Shown here: positions 53,094-61,610 of the stretch, in pieces | Numbering within the stretch: the stretch's first letter is position 1 | Layout of the letters: every line of letters begins with the position of its first letter | Source: Paenibacillus amylolyticus | Lineage (GTDB): Bacteria; Bacillota; Bacilli; Paenibacillales; Paenibacillaceae | Assembly (NCBI RefSeq): GCF_029689945.1 | Contig: NZ_CP121451.1 | Span: 3,410,001-3,474,000, forward strand | DNA: 64,000 nt | Direction: 5' to 3' | Translations under genes and position numbers: made by a program | Notes under the pieces: generated by a model | Databases searched by the model: none | Told to the model about the DNA's origin: nothing | The model's input: only the letters and a program-made list of their open reading frames with translations

Positions 53094-53177
53094 GATGGGT
53101 TTCTTTTCGCTTGAAAGATGGATGATGTAAAGGGAAATCGTCCATGGACCTCGAATATGTCTTCGAGGTGAGCGATA

Positions 53178-53663
53178 ATGGATGGTCAATATGACACAAT
53201 CGTTATAGGTGTACTTGCTATCTGTTTGATCGTGTGGCTGTTCTTCGGCTTGCGTAACTGGGTGAATCGACCCATGCCGGTAAGTTTGTCTGGAATGCCA
53301 CTGAACGTAAAAATTCAGGATTCCCCGGCATTGGATTTGCTTGAAGCAGAGGGTTATGAAGTTATCGGTGGCAAAATGAAAGTCCCTCTGGCTTTCGAAG
53401 CCAATGAGACCGTTTATTACAGCAGATTATTTATTGATTACGTCGCGGAACGTGAAGATCTTAGATATCTGGTGAAAACGTCTCGTCGCAGACAGCCACT
53501 TGAAATGACCGGCCCTGCGCTAAGGGATCGCTTCCTCCATTATCTGTTGTTATATCCTGGTTGTGAAGGATTGCTGTATGTTGACTTGGAGGATTCCGAT
53601 ATTACGTTAATCAGGCTCATGGACTATCAGGAAGATGTGTATGATGGGGATGATCTGGACTAA
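53178..53663 (+). CDS. Uncharacterised membrane-anchored protein
   Basis: I do not recognise the family. A single N-terminal helix (TIVIGVLAICLIVWLFFGL, residues about 7-27) is followed by a soluble, acidic domain of about 130 residues ending in DDGDDLD-like sequence. It is 161 residues and intact, between tlyA and argR, close to both, so probably a lineage-specific member of this operon. Confidence 0.8.
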   Translation: MDGQYDTIVIGVLAICLIVWLFFGLRNWVNRPMPVSLSGMPLNVKIQDSPALDLLEAEGYEVIGGKMKVPLAFEANETVYYSRLFIDYVAEREDLRYLVKTSRRRQPLEMTGPALRDRFLHYLLLYPGCEGLLYVDLEDSDITLIRLMDYQEDVYDGDDLD

Positions 53664-53747
53664 CATAAAAGAATGAACATTGCAGGGCAAACTCTGCGGC
53701 AAATTACAATTGCTGCTTTATTGCAATACATTTAACTGGAGGCATGT

Positions 53748-54197
53748 ATGAAAGGACAAAGGCACATCAAGATTCGTGAAATCATCAGTCAAAATGAAAT
53801 TGAGACCCAGGATGATCTGGTTGAAGCACTGCGCAAATCAGGTTTTCAAGTGACTCAGGCGACGGTATCGCGGGATATCAAGGAACTTCTGTTAATCAAA
53901 ATTCCAATGGATGACGGCAGATACAAGTACTCTTTACCAACAGATCAACGCTATAATCCGATTCAAAAGTTGAAGCGTGCTCTGGTTGACAACTTCCTGC
54001 ACATTGACCACACCAACAATCTGGTTGTGATGAAGTGTTTGCCGGGAACAGCCAACTCCATTGCAGCTTTGCTTGATAATATTGAGTGGAATGAAGTCAT
54101 GGGCACGATCTGTGGAGATGATACCATTTTGATTATTTGCCGGACTGAAGATAACAGCGTGACCGTTATTGAACGCATCATGGGTTACATTGCTTAA
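53748..54197 (+). CDS. argR: Arginine repressor ArgR/AhrC
   Basis: Arginine-responsive regulator of arginine synthesis and breakdown. The N-terminal winged helix reads [24 protein letters not shown]; the C-terminal hexamer and arginine-binding domain has [11 protein letters not shown] and [13 protein letters not shown]. It is 149 residues and intact, directly upstream of recN as in Bacillus. Confidence 0.96.
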   Translation: MKGQRHIKIREIISQNEIETQDDLVEALRKSGFQVTQATVSRDIKELLLIKIPMDDGRYKYSLPTDQRYNPIQKLKRALVDNFLHIDHTNNLVVMKCLPGTANSIAALLDNIEWNEVMGTICGDDTILIICRTEDNSVTVIERIMGYIA

Positions 54198-54198
54198 A

Positions 54199-54377
54199 GT
54201 GCGTGTTCAAAAAGATCGGTTTTCAGTACCGAGAAGATGGGATGAAGCTAGAAATGGAGTAGCGGAGCGTAGGAAAACTACGTGAGCAACGGACATTTCG
54301 GCTGAATTCCATATTCGATGCTGATGATGCCACCAGGCATCCTTCGTAATCAAAAGCGGATTTTTTGAACAACCTCT
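54199..54377. repeat. MITE-like repeat, family B, full copy
   Basis: A 179-bp element with imperfect terminal inverted repeats: TGTTCAAAAAGATCGGTTTT at the left and, read from the other strand, TGTTCAAAAAATCCGCTTTT at the right. Ends are shared with 46558-46625. No coding capacity; it fills most of the argR-recN gap. The right end has T6 and could stop argR transcription. Confidence 0.75.
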
Positions 54378-54435
54378 TGAATCAATGGTTCAAAAACATA
54401 ATTTCTGAGTTAGTCATCCGGAGGTGTTTTTGCAG

Positions 54436-56177
54436 ATGTTAGTTACATTATCGATTCGAAATCTGGCTGTGGTGGAAGAAGTGGACGTTGTATTCCATCC
54501 GGGGTTCCATGTACTTTCAGGGGAAACGGGCGCAGGGAAGTCGATTATTATAGATGCACTTGGCTTGATTGCCGGTGGACGGAGTTCAGCTGATCTGATC
54601 CGGTATGGGTGTGAGAAGGCAGAGATGGAAGCCCTGTTCGAGATGGAGCAGAGTCATCCGGTATGGCAGACATTAGAGAAGCTGGGTATCCACTGTGAGC
54701 CGGAAGAGCATTTGGTCATTCGGCGTGAGCTGAACACACAGGGGAAAAGTACGTCCCGTATTAATGGGCAATTGGTCAATCTGACCATGCTGCGTGAAGT
54801 AGGCGAGAAGCTGATCAATATTCATGGACAACATGAACATCAGAGCTTGCTACGCGCAGAGAGCCATCTGGGGCTTCTCGATACCTATGGCTCGGAAGTC
54901 ATCGGACCGGTCAAAGTGAAGTACCAAGAGCGCTACAGCAAGTTTATCACGGCGGAAAAAGAACTGCGTGCGCTTCAGGAGTCAAGTCAGCGGGCATATC
55001 AACTCTTGGACATGTACCGCTTTCAGCTCGAGGAGATTGCAGCGGCAAGCCTTACACGAGGCGAGGATGAATTACTCGGGGAAGAACGGGTCAAACTATC
55101 CCATAGTGAGAAAATGATGGACAGTGTTGCTGGTGCATATGATCTGCTTAGTGGTCAACGCGGGCTCGAAGCGGTGAGTATTGCCCTTTCAAGAATTGAA
55201 GATATTTCCGGGTATGACAGCAAAGGACTTCAGCCAATTGTAGAGCAGCTGCAATCTGCATTTTATCAATTGGAAGATGCGACTTTCCAATTAAGGGATT
55301 ATCGGGAGAAGATTGAATTTAATCCGGCAAGGCTGGAAGAAGTGGAGCAAAGGCTGAATCTGATTTCTGGCCTCAGACGGAAATACGGGGACAGTGTTGA
55401 ACTTATTCTGAATTATTATGAACAGATTAGCCATGAAACCGACCAACTGGAGAACAAGGATGAACGACTGGAGAAATTGAGAGCCGAACGCGACAAAATG
55501 CTTAACCTTGTCATGGAGTCAGCTGAAGAACTCAGCAAGGTGCGCAAACAATGCGCCGAGGAACTTGCTGCACAGGTGGAAAGCGAGCTCAAGGATCTGC
55601 AGATGGAGCGGACCACACTGCGTGTGCAGATTACTCCTTTCGAAGATCCGAAGGGTATTGAATGGAATGGACGCCGTATTCGTCTGAATCGTCAGGGTGC
55701 GGATAATGCTGAATTCCTGATCTCACCGAATCCCGGCGAGCCTTTACGACCGCTTGGCAAGATTGCTTCAGGTGGTGAGTTGTCGAGAATGATGCTGGCA
55801 ATGAAGAGTATTTTTGCGCGACATGACCGGATACCTGTGTTGATTTTTGATGAAGTTGACACCGGAGTTAGCGGTAGAGCAGCTCAGTCCATTGCGGAAA
55901 AACTGTTCCGCTTGTCTTCAACTTGTCAGGTTTTCTCCATAACTCACTTACCACAAGTGGCTTGTATGGCAGATCATCAGTATCTCATTGAGAAACATGT
56001 CTATGATGGACGGACGATGACGCAGGTGGAATCGCTGTCAGACGAAGGCAGAGTGAAGGAATTGGCACGTATGCTGGGCGGCGTGGAAATTACAGAAAAA
56101 CGCTGCATCACGCACAGGAAATGCTGAATTTGGCGGAAGCCAAAAAGGGTGAAACGGACGGCTGGCGTAATGATTGA
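54436..56177 (+). CDS. recN: DNA repair ATPase RecN, frameshift near the C-terminus
   Basis: SMC-like protein acting early in double-strand break repair. Walker A GETGAGKS near residue 30, two long coiled-coil stretches, then signature ASGGELSRMMLAM and Walker B VLIFDEVDTGVSGRAA. ATG 54436 is preferred; a TTG 54430-type extension is unlikely. The frame breaks near 56096, where five A's stand for six; the repair gives TEKTLHHAQEMLNLAEAKKG and a stop at 56175-56177. Joined length about 580 residues. Confidence 0.94.
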
Positions 56178-56272
56178 CAGTAATAAAAGCCTGCGGGCGA
56201 GGTTATCTTAAAGGTACGCAATTGGCGACCACCTTTCGTCAAGCGAAAGAAGCAAAGGGAGTGTGACAGCCA

Positions 56273-57601
56273 TTGAATTCCCCCCTCAGGAAGAAATTGC
56301 TAGGTCTTTTATTTGCCTTCTTTCTTTGTGTGATTAGCCAGGCCATTCAGCCTGTGCAAAGTTATGCTTCACTGCCGGATGAATTACAAGTGTTTGCTGG
56401 CAGGCAAGCGGATGTCCGGCTCGCTGTACCTGCTGCTTCAAGCGCCGTTGTAGATCGTCCTGATATTGTTGGTTTGGATGATCAGGAAGCGAAGCATGTT
56501 ACCAGGCAACAACCTTTGCATCTTAACCCTCAACAGACGGGACATGCCAAATTAACGTTGAAGTTGTGGGGCAAAATTCCGGTCAAAACAGTCCATGTGA
56601 ATGTGATACCGGATTTGCGTGTTGTACCCGGGGGTCAGACGATTGGCGTAAAAGTGAAGTCGGCAGGCATTCTGGTGGTGGGTCATCATCTGGTCCATTC
56701 CGGGCAGGATGAACGTATATCGCCAGGAGAGAACGCAGGCATTAAGCTCGGAGATCTGATTACCCATATGGATGGTAAACGTCTAGATGGCGTGGCAGGT
56801 GTCTCCGAAGCCGTTGAACTTGCAGGCAAAAGTAAAAAAGGTATTGATGTTGTGTTGAAACGTGGCAAGGAAACGGTCAAGACACGATTGACACCGGCGT
56901 ATGACTCCGAGGATCAAGCGTGGAGGCTTGGTTTATACATTCGTGATTCCGCAGCCGGCGTTGGCACACTTACCTTCTATGCACCCGATCAGGGCGTATA
57001 CGGCGCACTTGGCCATGTCATTACGGATATGAACACACAAACATCTATTGTTGTCGGTAGTGGTCAAATCGTTCAATCCAATGTAACGTCCATTTCAAAA
57101 AGTGAGACCGGTGATCCGGGTGAGAAACGTGCTCATTTCCTCAAGGAAAGCAAGATTTTGGGCAATATTGAACGCAACACGGCTTTTGGTATCTTTGGTA
57201 AAATGTCCGGAAATCCTGAGCACAGTCTGTATTCAAAAGGTATTCCCGTCGCTTTCGCTCATGAAGTCAAAGAAGGACCGGCCGAAATACTTACCGTGGT
57301 TGATGGTCAACAGGTTGAACGCTTCTCCATTGACATTGTCCATGTGGCAGATCAAACGGAGCCAGCAACAAAAGGTCTGGTATTACGAATCACGGACCCG
57401 AAACTGCTGGATAAGACCGGAGGCATCGTTCAAGGTATGAGTGGCAGCCCCATCGTACAAAATGGTAAGTTGATCGGCGCGGTTACTCATGTATTCGTTA
57501 ATGATCCGAAATCGGGTTACGGTTGCTTCATTGAGTGGATGTTACAAGATGCTGGTGTGATGATGAAAAAGGAAAACACGAAGAACCTCAAGGCTGGATA
57601 A
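56273..57601 (+). CDS. spoIVB: SpoIVB, sporulation signalling serine peptidase
   Basis: Forespore-secreted PDZ serine protease that triggers pro-sigma-K processing in the mother cell. N-terminal membrane anchor (LLGLLFAFFLCVISQAI), PDZ domain (about residues 120-200, GENAGIKLGDLITHMDG), then the S55 peptidase with catalytic His in GALGHVITD and Ser in GMSGSPI. TTG 56273 start. It is 442 residues and intact, directly upstream of spo0A, as in Bacillus. Confidence 0.96.
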   Translation: MNSPLRKKLLGLLFAFFLCVISQAIQPVQSYASLPDELQVFAGRQADVRLAVPAASSAVVDRPDIVGLDDQEAKHVTRQQPLHLNPQQTGHAKLTLKLWGKIPVKTVHVNVIPDLRVVPGGQTIGVKVKSAGILVVGHHLVHSGQDERISPGENAGIKLGDLITHMDGKRLDGVAGVSEAVELAGKSKKGIDVVLKRGKETVKTRLTPAYDSEDQAWRLGLYIRDSAAGVGTLTFYAPDQGVYGALGHVITDMNTQTSIVVGSGQIVQSNVTSISKSETGDPGEKRAHFLKESKILGNIERNTAFGIFGKMSGNPEHSLYSKGIPVAFAHEVKEGPAEILTVVDGQQVERFSIDIVHVADQTEPATKGLVLRITDPKLLDKTGGIVQGMSGSPIVQNGKLIGAVTHVFVNDPKSGYGCFIEWMLQDAGVMMKKENTKNLKAG

Positions 57602-57620
57602 ACAGCCTGAGGTTCTTTTT
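57588..57620 (+). terminator. Terminator at the end of spoIVB
   Basis: GAACCTCAAGGCTG pairs with CAGCCTGAGGTTC, followed by TTTTTT; the left arm lies in the spoIVB coding end. Confidence 0.8.
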
Positions 57621-57738
57621 TGTCGAAAGGAAACATAATATATCGGATAATGAAATAAATTATTTATTATATAGGAACGAGAAAAAAAAATAAAGAAAAA
57701 TAATTTTCGACAGGAGGAATTTAACTTGCTGTGTCGAA
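57621..57738. promoter_or_regulatory. Three 0A boxes upstream of spo0A
   Basis: TGTCGAA occurs at 57621-57627 and 57732-57738 on the + strand and at 57706-57712 on the - strand. The last two are inverted and extend to ATTTTCGACA/TGTCGAAAAT around a 19-base gap. Spo0A~P binding and autoregulation are inferred from the B. subtilis system, where the sporulation promoter of spo0A also carries several 0A boxes. Confidence 0.75.
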
Positions 57739-57795
57739 AATTTAACCTGTAAGGAAATGTACGAAACGATGTTTAATTTAAAGGAGGATACCGTT

Positions 57796-58602
57796 TTGCA
57801 AAAAATTGAGGTATTGCTGGCCGATGATAATCGTGAATTTACGAATTTGCTTGCCGAATATATATCTGAGCAGGAAGATATGGAAGTAAGCGGTATTGCA
57901 TACAATGGAGAAGAAGTACTGCAATTGCTGGAGCAAACGCGGGATGTGCCGGATGTATTAATTCTGGATATTATCATGCCTCATCTGGACGGTCTGGGTG
58001 TGCTTGAGCGCTTGCGTAACCTGAACCTTTCTCCTCAGCCCAAAGTCATTATGCTTACGGCATTCGGACAAGAGAACATCACACAGCGTGCCGTGCAACT
58101 CGGAGCTTCCTATTACATTCTCAAGCCGTTTGACATGGAAGTACTCGCGAATCGTGTGCGTCAACTGGTGGGAACACAGACCGCGATGTCCACAAGCAGC
58201 GGATCATCCATGTTCATGAAATCCAACGTCGTGCCGATGGGCAAACACAAAAATTTGGATGCAAGCATCACGTCCATCATACATGAAATCGGTGTACCTG
58301 CGCATATTAAGGGATATCAGTATTTGCGCGAAGCCATTACGATGGTGTATAACAATATCGAAATTTTGGGAGCCATCACCAAAACATTGTATCCGGCAAT
58401 CGCCGAAAAATTCAAAACGACGCCTTCCCGCGTCGAACGTGCGATCCGTCATGCGATTGAAGTGGCATGGACACGCGGCAACATCGACAGCATCAGCCAC
58501 TTGTTTGGTTATACGATCAACATCAGCAAGTCGAAACCAACGAACTCGGAATTCATTGCGATGGTTGCAGACAAGCTAAGAATTGAACATAAGGTAAGCT
58601 GA
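57796..58602 (+). CDS. spo0A: Spo0A, master regulator of sporulation
   Basis: Phosphorelay-activated transcription factor that commits the cell to sporulation. Receiver domain: acidic pair in LLADDNRE, phospho-acceptor Asp in [12 protein letters not shown], lysine in YYILKPFD. The C-terminal DNA-binding domain has [12 protein letters not shown] and the recognition-helix region [21 protein letters not shown] 57796 lies at ideal spacing from AAAGGAGG and gives 268 residues, as in Bacillus. The last codons form part of a direct repeat (58589-58717 and 61266-61367). Confidence 0.97.
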   Translation: MQKIEVLLADDNREFTNLLAEYISEQEDMEVSGIAYNGEEVLQLLEQTRDVPDVLILDIIMPHLDGLGVLERLRNLNLSPQPKVIMLTAFGQENITQRAVQLGASYYILKPFDMEVLANRVRQLVGTQTAMSTSSGSSMFMKSNVVPMGKHKNLDASITSIIHEIGVPAHIKGYQYLREAITMVYNNIEILGAITKTLYPAIAEKFKTTPSRVERAIRHAIEVAWTRGNIDSISHLFGYTINISKSKPTNSEFIAMVADKLRIEHKVS

Positions 58603-58717
58603 AAGGATCAGGAGTAGTGATTCGGCAAGGAAACTGGCCGATCAACTTCTGTGAGATATGCCAACGAATACCGTCAATTATTGGGTTTTGAAAAATCCAA
58701 TAATTGACGGTTTTTTT
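58589..58717 (+). repeat. Direct repeat 1: spo0A 3' end and terminator
   Basis: From the last four spo0A codons through its terminator. It matches 61266-61367: 26 identical bases, then 26 bases present only here (58615-58640), then 43 nearly identical bases and a diverged terminator loop. Candidate left attachment site of the inserted segment. Confidence 0.8.
58671..58717 (+). terminator. spo0A terminator
   Basis: CCGTCAATTATTGG pairs perfectly with CCAATAATTGACGG, followed by TTTTTTT. Confidence 0.93.
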
Positions 58718-58890
58718 ATGAATGATATTGAGTTTCAGTTAGATAACTTTATGCTGTACTGAACATCCAAAAATCTTTCTCGTAACTTGTCAAGCTACGA
58801 GCAAACGCTGAAGGTACAGTCAGGGCATATCTCTCTTATAAAAGAAGCAAAGATGGTTTTAAACAATGTTCTGATGCAATTTAATTTGAT
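58718..58890 (+). pseudogene. Decayed N-terminus of a tyrosine recombinase
   Basis: ATG at 58718 reads MNDIEFQLDNFMLY, then an in-frame TGA, then TSKNLSRNLSSYEQTLK and VQSGHI. This matches the usual start of XerC/phage-type integrases (core-binding domain, ...FxxYCxSKNLSxxTxxSYEQTL...KVQSGHIRQY) with a stop in place of the cysteine codon and an internal deletion. No catalytic domain remains. It begins exactly at the end of direct repeat 1, where an integrase gene would sit beside attL. The rest of the 58603-59135 gap has no clear gene. Confidence 0.48.
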
Positions 58891-59011
58891 TATGTGAAGT
58901 ATGCTAAATATAGGGTTTAATGAATAAATTATATAATGGATACTGTAGGATCCTTACCATTCCAATTTAGACAAAACTTTTGAGGCACAAGGGAGGGGAG
59001 TTAAGATCATA

Positions 59012-59134
59012 ATGATATTCCATATGGTATTTTTTACAAGTGAGTATTCTACAGCGATGGACTATTTCGAAAAAATCATGCTTACTAATAAAATAGCTCT
59101 TTCAATAAGAAAGAGCATCAAGGAATGGCTATAG
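59012..59134 (+). CDS. Possible 40-residue peptide
   Basis: ATG 59012 follows GGGAGGGGAG and encodes a 40-residue peptide (starts MIFHMVFFTSEYS, ends SIRKSIKEWL). It overlaps the terminator of the opposing gene. No family recognised; may be chance or a remnant. Confidence 0.22.
   Translation: MIFHMVFFTSEYSTAMDYFEKIMLTNKIALSIRKSIKEWL
59093..59120 (-). terminator. Terminator of the immunity-like gene
   Basis: GCTCTTTC-TTATT-GAAAGAGC on the - strand, followed by TATTTTATT. Confidence 0.7.
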
Positions 59135-59135
59135 T

Positions 59136-59663
59136 TTAATTGTGCAGATAAGTATCATCACCGTTCTGGTTACCAAAATAACGGAGACGATAACCTTCTT
59201 TATAACGTGCTATCACTTTGTCAATTAACAGATCATCTTCAAATTGAATGTGACCAGTTAAATAGAGAGCTACCAAGTATTCTTCAAATAATAAGTTTCC
59301 CAGAACCATTTCCTCTTTAGAAATTTCCAGTTGTAACACACCTATCTCAACACATAACATATGAGAAAAACCTCGTATTGTAGAGTTGATTATCCAAGCA
59401 AATTCTAATGGTTCATAAATTTCTTCTTCGTTGTTCAGTTTTAGCAGCTCAACAATTCCACGTTGGTCTTTGAAAACATAAGCAGCAATAGCTTGATCAA
59501 ACTCAGCATCAGGGTCGTTACTTAAATCAGAAAACAGACTGAGATCGACCTGTTCCGCGTAGTATTTTTTGATCAAGCGATCATGAATTTGCTCTAAAGA
59601 GAAAGGATTAGGTATATCAAGAGTGAGATATTTTTCGTGTAATTTTTGTATATCAATTTCCAA
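59136..59663 (-). CDS. Putative immunity protein for the adjacent toxin
   Basis: I do not recognise the family. It is a 175-residue, acidic, cytoplasmic protein with no signal or membrane helix, rich in Glu, Asp and Leu and probably mostly helical. TTG 59663 follows AGAGGAAAC. It lies 123 bases downstream of the putative toxin gene on the same strand, the usual toxin-then-immunity order, and ends at its own terminator. The segment is clearly richer in A+T than neighbouring housekeeping genes, a sign of horizontal origin. Immunity function is inferred only from context, size and charge. Confidence 0.55.
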   Translation of the reverse strand: MEIDIQKLHEKYLTLDIPNPFSLEQIHDRLIKKYYAEQVDLSLFSDLSNDPDAEFDQAIAAYVFKDQRGIVELLKLNNEEEIYEPLEFAWIINSTIRGFSHMLCVEIGVLQLEISKEEMVLGNLLFEEYLVALYLTGHIQFEDDLLIDKVIARYKEGYRLRYFGNQNGDDTYLHN

Positions 59664-59786
59664 TCTTGTTTCCTCTTTTCCTCTGATTATTTGGTAAAGT
59701 TAAAAAATAAAGTAAACTTAAAGTATAAGTTCTGGAGATGGTATATGTATTCTATACTAACATATGAATAACCTTATTGCTTAGGA

Positions 59787-60587
59787 TTATGGTTTCTTTA
59801 TAGCTCCCATTTGACTTTCAGTTCCATAAAAAATATGACCTGAGCGAACTCCGTTTGGCTTCTCTCCATGGAAATGCCAGAAATAGCGAGTGTCATTGTA
59901 GTTTGTTTTGTAATGATTTTCTGGACCAACAATTTTACCACCGCTTGCATGTTTAGATGCGAGAGTTCTAGCATCGTTGTAATTAGGTGTCCATACTTCG
60001 CCAAACGGACTGGTAACTCGATCAAGTGCTTGCTGATCAGTTAATGGGGAACCTACATACATGTAATTTTTATCATATTTAACTGTATAATATTTAGGTT
60101 TATCTTTCTGTTTGCTCTTTGTGAGTTCACTCACAAACGCTTTAGCTTCTACGAAACCATCAATAACTGCTACTCCAACAGCGGCTCCAGCAGCCAGCCA
60201 AACTAAAACTTTTCCGATTTCCCAACCAACCCAAGGGAGTACCCATGCTACTTTCGACTCTTCAAGTGGGACATCTTTTCCATTAATATCAAAGTCGCCA
60301 ATGTTTACATTATGGTAGTTCTCATTAGACGGAGTTTCTGTAACGTTACTCTGACTTTGACTTTCATCATCTGTGCGAGCATCCTCTGTTATATTTGAGC
60401 TTTCATCAGGCACAGTTTCTGAAACAATATTATTCTCTGTACTAGTTACAGTTTCTTGATCATTTTGCAGTTTTTCAACCCCTGCGGCTAACGAATAAGA
60501 TTGTGCACCTGTCACAGCAAATAATAAGAAAGCCATGGTTAGAGCAGTAATACGGAAAAACGATTTTAAAGATGCCTTTTTAAACAA
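59787..60587 (-). CDS. Secreted putative toxin, SAR2788-like
   Basis: Exported protein of 266 residues starting at TTG 60587 behind GGAGGG. Order: signal peptide (FFRITALTMAFLLFAVTGAQ, residues about 10-35), a Ser/Thr/Glu/Asn-rich linker (36-105), a hydrophobic segment (VAWVLPWVGWEIGKVLVWLA and following Ala/Val stretch, about 118-150), a basic hinge, and a C-terminal domain with conserved-looking Gly, His and Trp (SGGKIVGPENHYK, YFWHFHGEKPNGVRSGHIFYG). The layout and the His-rich tail resemble the SAR2788 family of putative Gram-positive toxins; this is recognition by eye. The partner gene downstream is likely its immunity gene. Confidence 0.6.
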   Translation of the reverse strand: MFKKASLKSFFRITALTMAFLLFAVTGAQSYSLAAGVEKLQNDQETVTSTENNIVSETVPDESSNITEDARTDDESQSQSNVTETPSNENYHNVNIGDFDINGKDVPLEESKVAWVLPWVGWEIGKVLVWLAAGAAVGVAVIDGFVEAKAFVSELTKSKQKDKPKYYTVKYDKNYMYVGSPLTDQQALDRVTSPFGEVWTPNYNDARTLASKHASGGKIVGPENHYKTNYNDTRYFWHFHGEKPNGVRSGHIFYGTESQMGAIKKP

Positions 60588-60870
60588 TTAAATTCCCTCC
60601 GAAGTTTTTTATTTACACCATCTCCAAAATGGGTTATCGATTCTACTTAGGTAATTTAGAATCAATAATTAGGAGTATAAGGCAGGTATCATTAATAAGC
60701 AATGATAGTAATAATAAGTATTATTTGGTAATGTAAAAATTTATTGGGTATTAATTTACATAAGGTAATATGAATAGGTTCTAATAGTTCAATCATACTT
60801 GATCTAATATTCTAAAATTTTGCTTTGACTACATTCATAGGTTATTGATAAATATAATGAAGATTGATCC
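60588..60870. other. AT-rich intergenic region of the island
   Basis: No gene seen. It must contain the leftward toxin promoter. A loose inverted repeat (GGTAATGTAAA..TTTACATAAGG, about 60729-60768) lies in it. Confidence 0.4.
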
Positions 60871-60900
60871 TTGTGAAATGTTTTTTACATATGGTATAAT
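60871..60900 (+). promoter_or_regulatory. Promoter of the small membrane peptide gene
   Basis: TTGTGA, 18-base spacer, perfect TATAAT at 60895-60900. Confidence 0.6.
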
Positions 60901-60954
60901 TGTATACGTATGAAATGGTGAGCACTTCCTTTGAAACAAGAAGGGAATCGTTCC

Positions 60955-61128
60955 ATGCTATATATTGTATCTATTATTATTAAAACATTTTTTGAAATTT
61001 TCGTGAGTTTTGCTTTGAAAACCCTTGTGCAATTTCTTCGTAAAATGATGATAGCAAGAAGAAGGAGAAAGAGAAAAATTATAGTAACGACTGTGATTGT
61101 GAAGATCAAAGTGTATCGATTAAAATAA
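60955..61128 (+). CDS. Small basic membrane peptide, toxin- or bacteriocin-like
   Basis: ATG 60955 follows AAGAAGGGA with 8-base spacing and encodes 57 residues: a hydrophobic N-half (LYIVSIIIKTFFEIFVSFAL), then a strongly basic patch (RKMMIARRRRKRK) and a hydrophobic/basic tail. A promoter 55 bases upstream and hairpins downstream suggest a real transcription unit. The design resembles type I toxin peptides or leaderless bacteriocins, but no homologue is recognised. It lies inside the island, opposite in strand to the toxin gene. Confidence 0.5.
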   Translation: MLYIVSIIIKTFFEIFVSFALKTLVQFLRKMMIARRRRKRKIIVTTVIVKIKVYRLK

Positions 61129-61145
61129 TTTCAATGTGAAATTTG

Positions 61146-61189
61146 CTCACCTGCTGTTCTCCTGTTTCTTGGGGGAGACAACAGGTGAG
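61146..61189. other. Stable hairpin after the peptide gene
   Basis: CTCACCTG..TGTT.TCC pairs with GGA.GACAACAGGTGAG. No T-run follows on the + strand. It could be an mRNA end stabiliser or an antisense RNA terminator. Confidence 0.5.
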
Positions 61190-61219
61190 AAATAAAATAA
61201 AACATAAAAATAGATTTTG

Positions 61220-61257
61220 TCAAAAAGGTTGCCGTGTGTTTAGAGGCAGCTTTTTGA
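61220..61257 (+). terminator. Terminator near the right end of the island
   Basis: AAAAAGGTTGCC pairs with GGCAGCTTTTT; T5 ends the right arm. Confidence 0.65.
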
Positions 61258-61265
61258 TGTCTAGA

Positions 61266-61367
61266 ATAAGGTAAGCTGAAAGGATCAGGAGATCAACTTC
61301 TGTGAGATATGCCAACGAATACCGTCAATTATTGAATTTAAGATATCCAGTAATTGACGGTTTTTTT
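61266..61367 (+). repeat. Direct repeat 2: partial copy of the spo0A 3' end and terminator
   Basis: Begins with the spo0A terminal codons and stop (ATAAGGTAAGCTGA), lacks 26 bases found in copy 1, and ends in a terminator stem CCGTCAATTATTG/CAGTAATTGACGG with TTTTTTT. No spo0A reading frame precedes it. Candidate right attachment site. The following 61368-61610 holds no other recognisable feature. Confidence 0.8.
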
Positions 61368-61610
61368 GTATAACGAAATAACAAAGATGATGATGATGAA
61401 ATGTAGTTTTGCATGATTGTTTCCGGATTTTTAGATTAAGCAATAAAGAAAGCGCCCTATAGCAAAATTCAGAAAATGATCTTTCAAGAATTTTTACTCT
61501 CAGTTAACGCTTTTTCAAGTAGAAAGTGGTACGATGTGACCATTGACAAAGACCTACATATGGATTTGGGAAATTTGGATTAGATGCTACGAACAGAGGA
61601 GTAGAATACT

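Noticed and set aside
60885..61109. 74-codon frame antisense to the small membrane peptide
   Set aside because: The + strand frame has promoter, ribosome site and hairpins; the reverse frame has none of these, though its hydrophobic N-terminus is noted.
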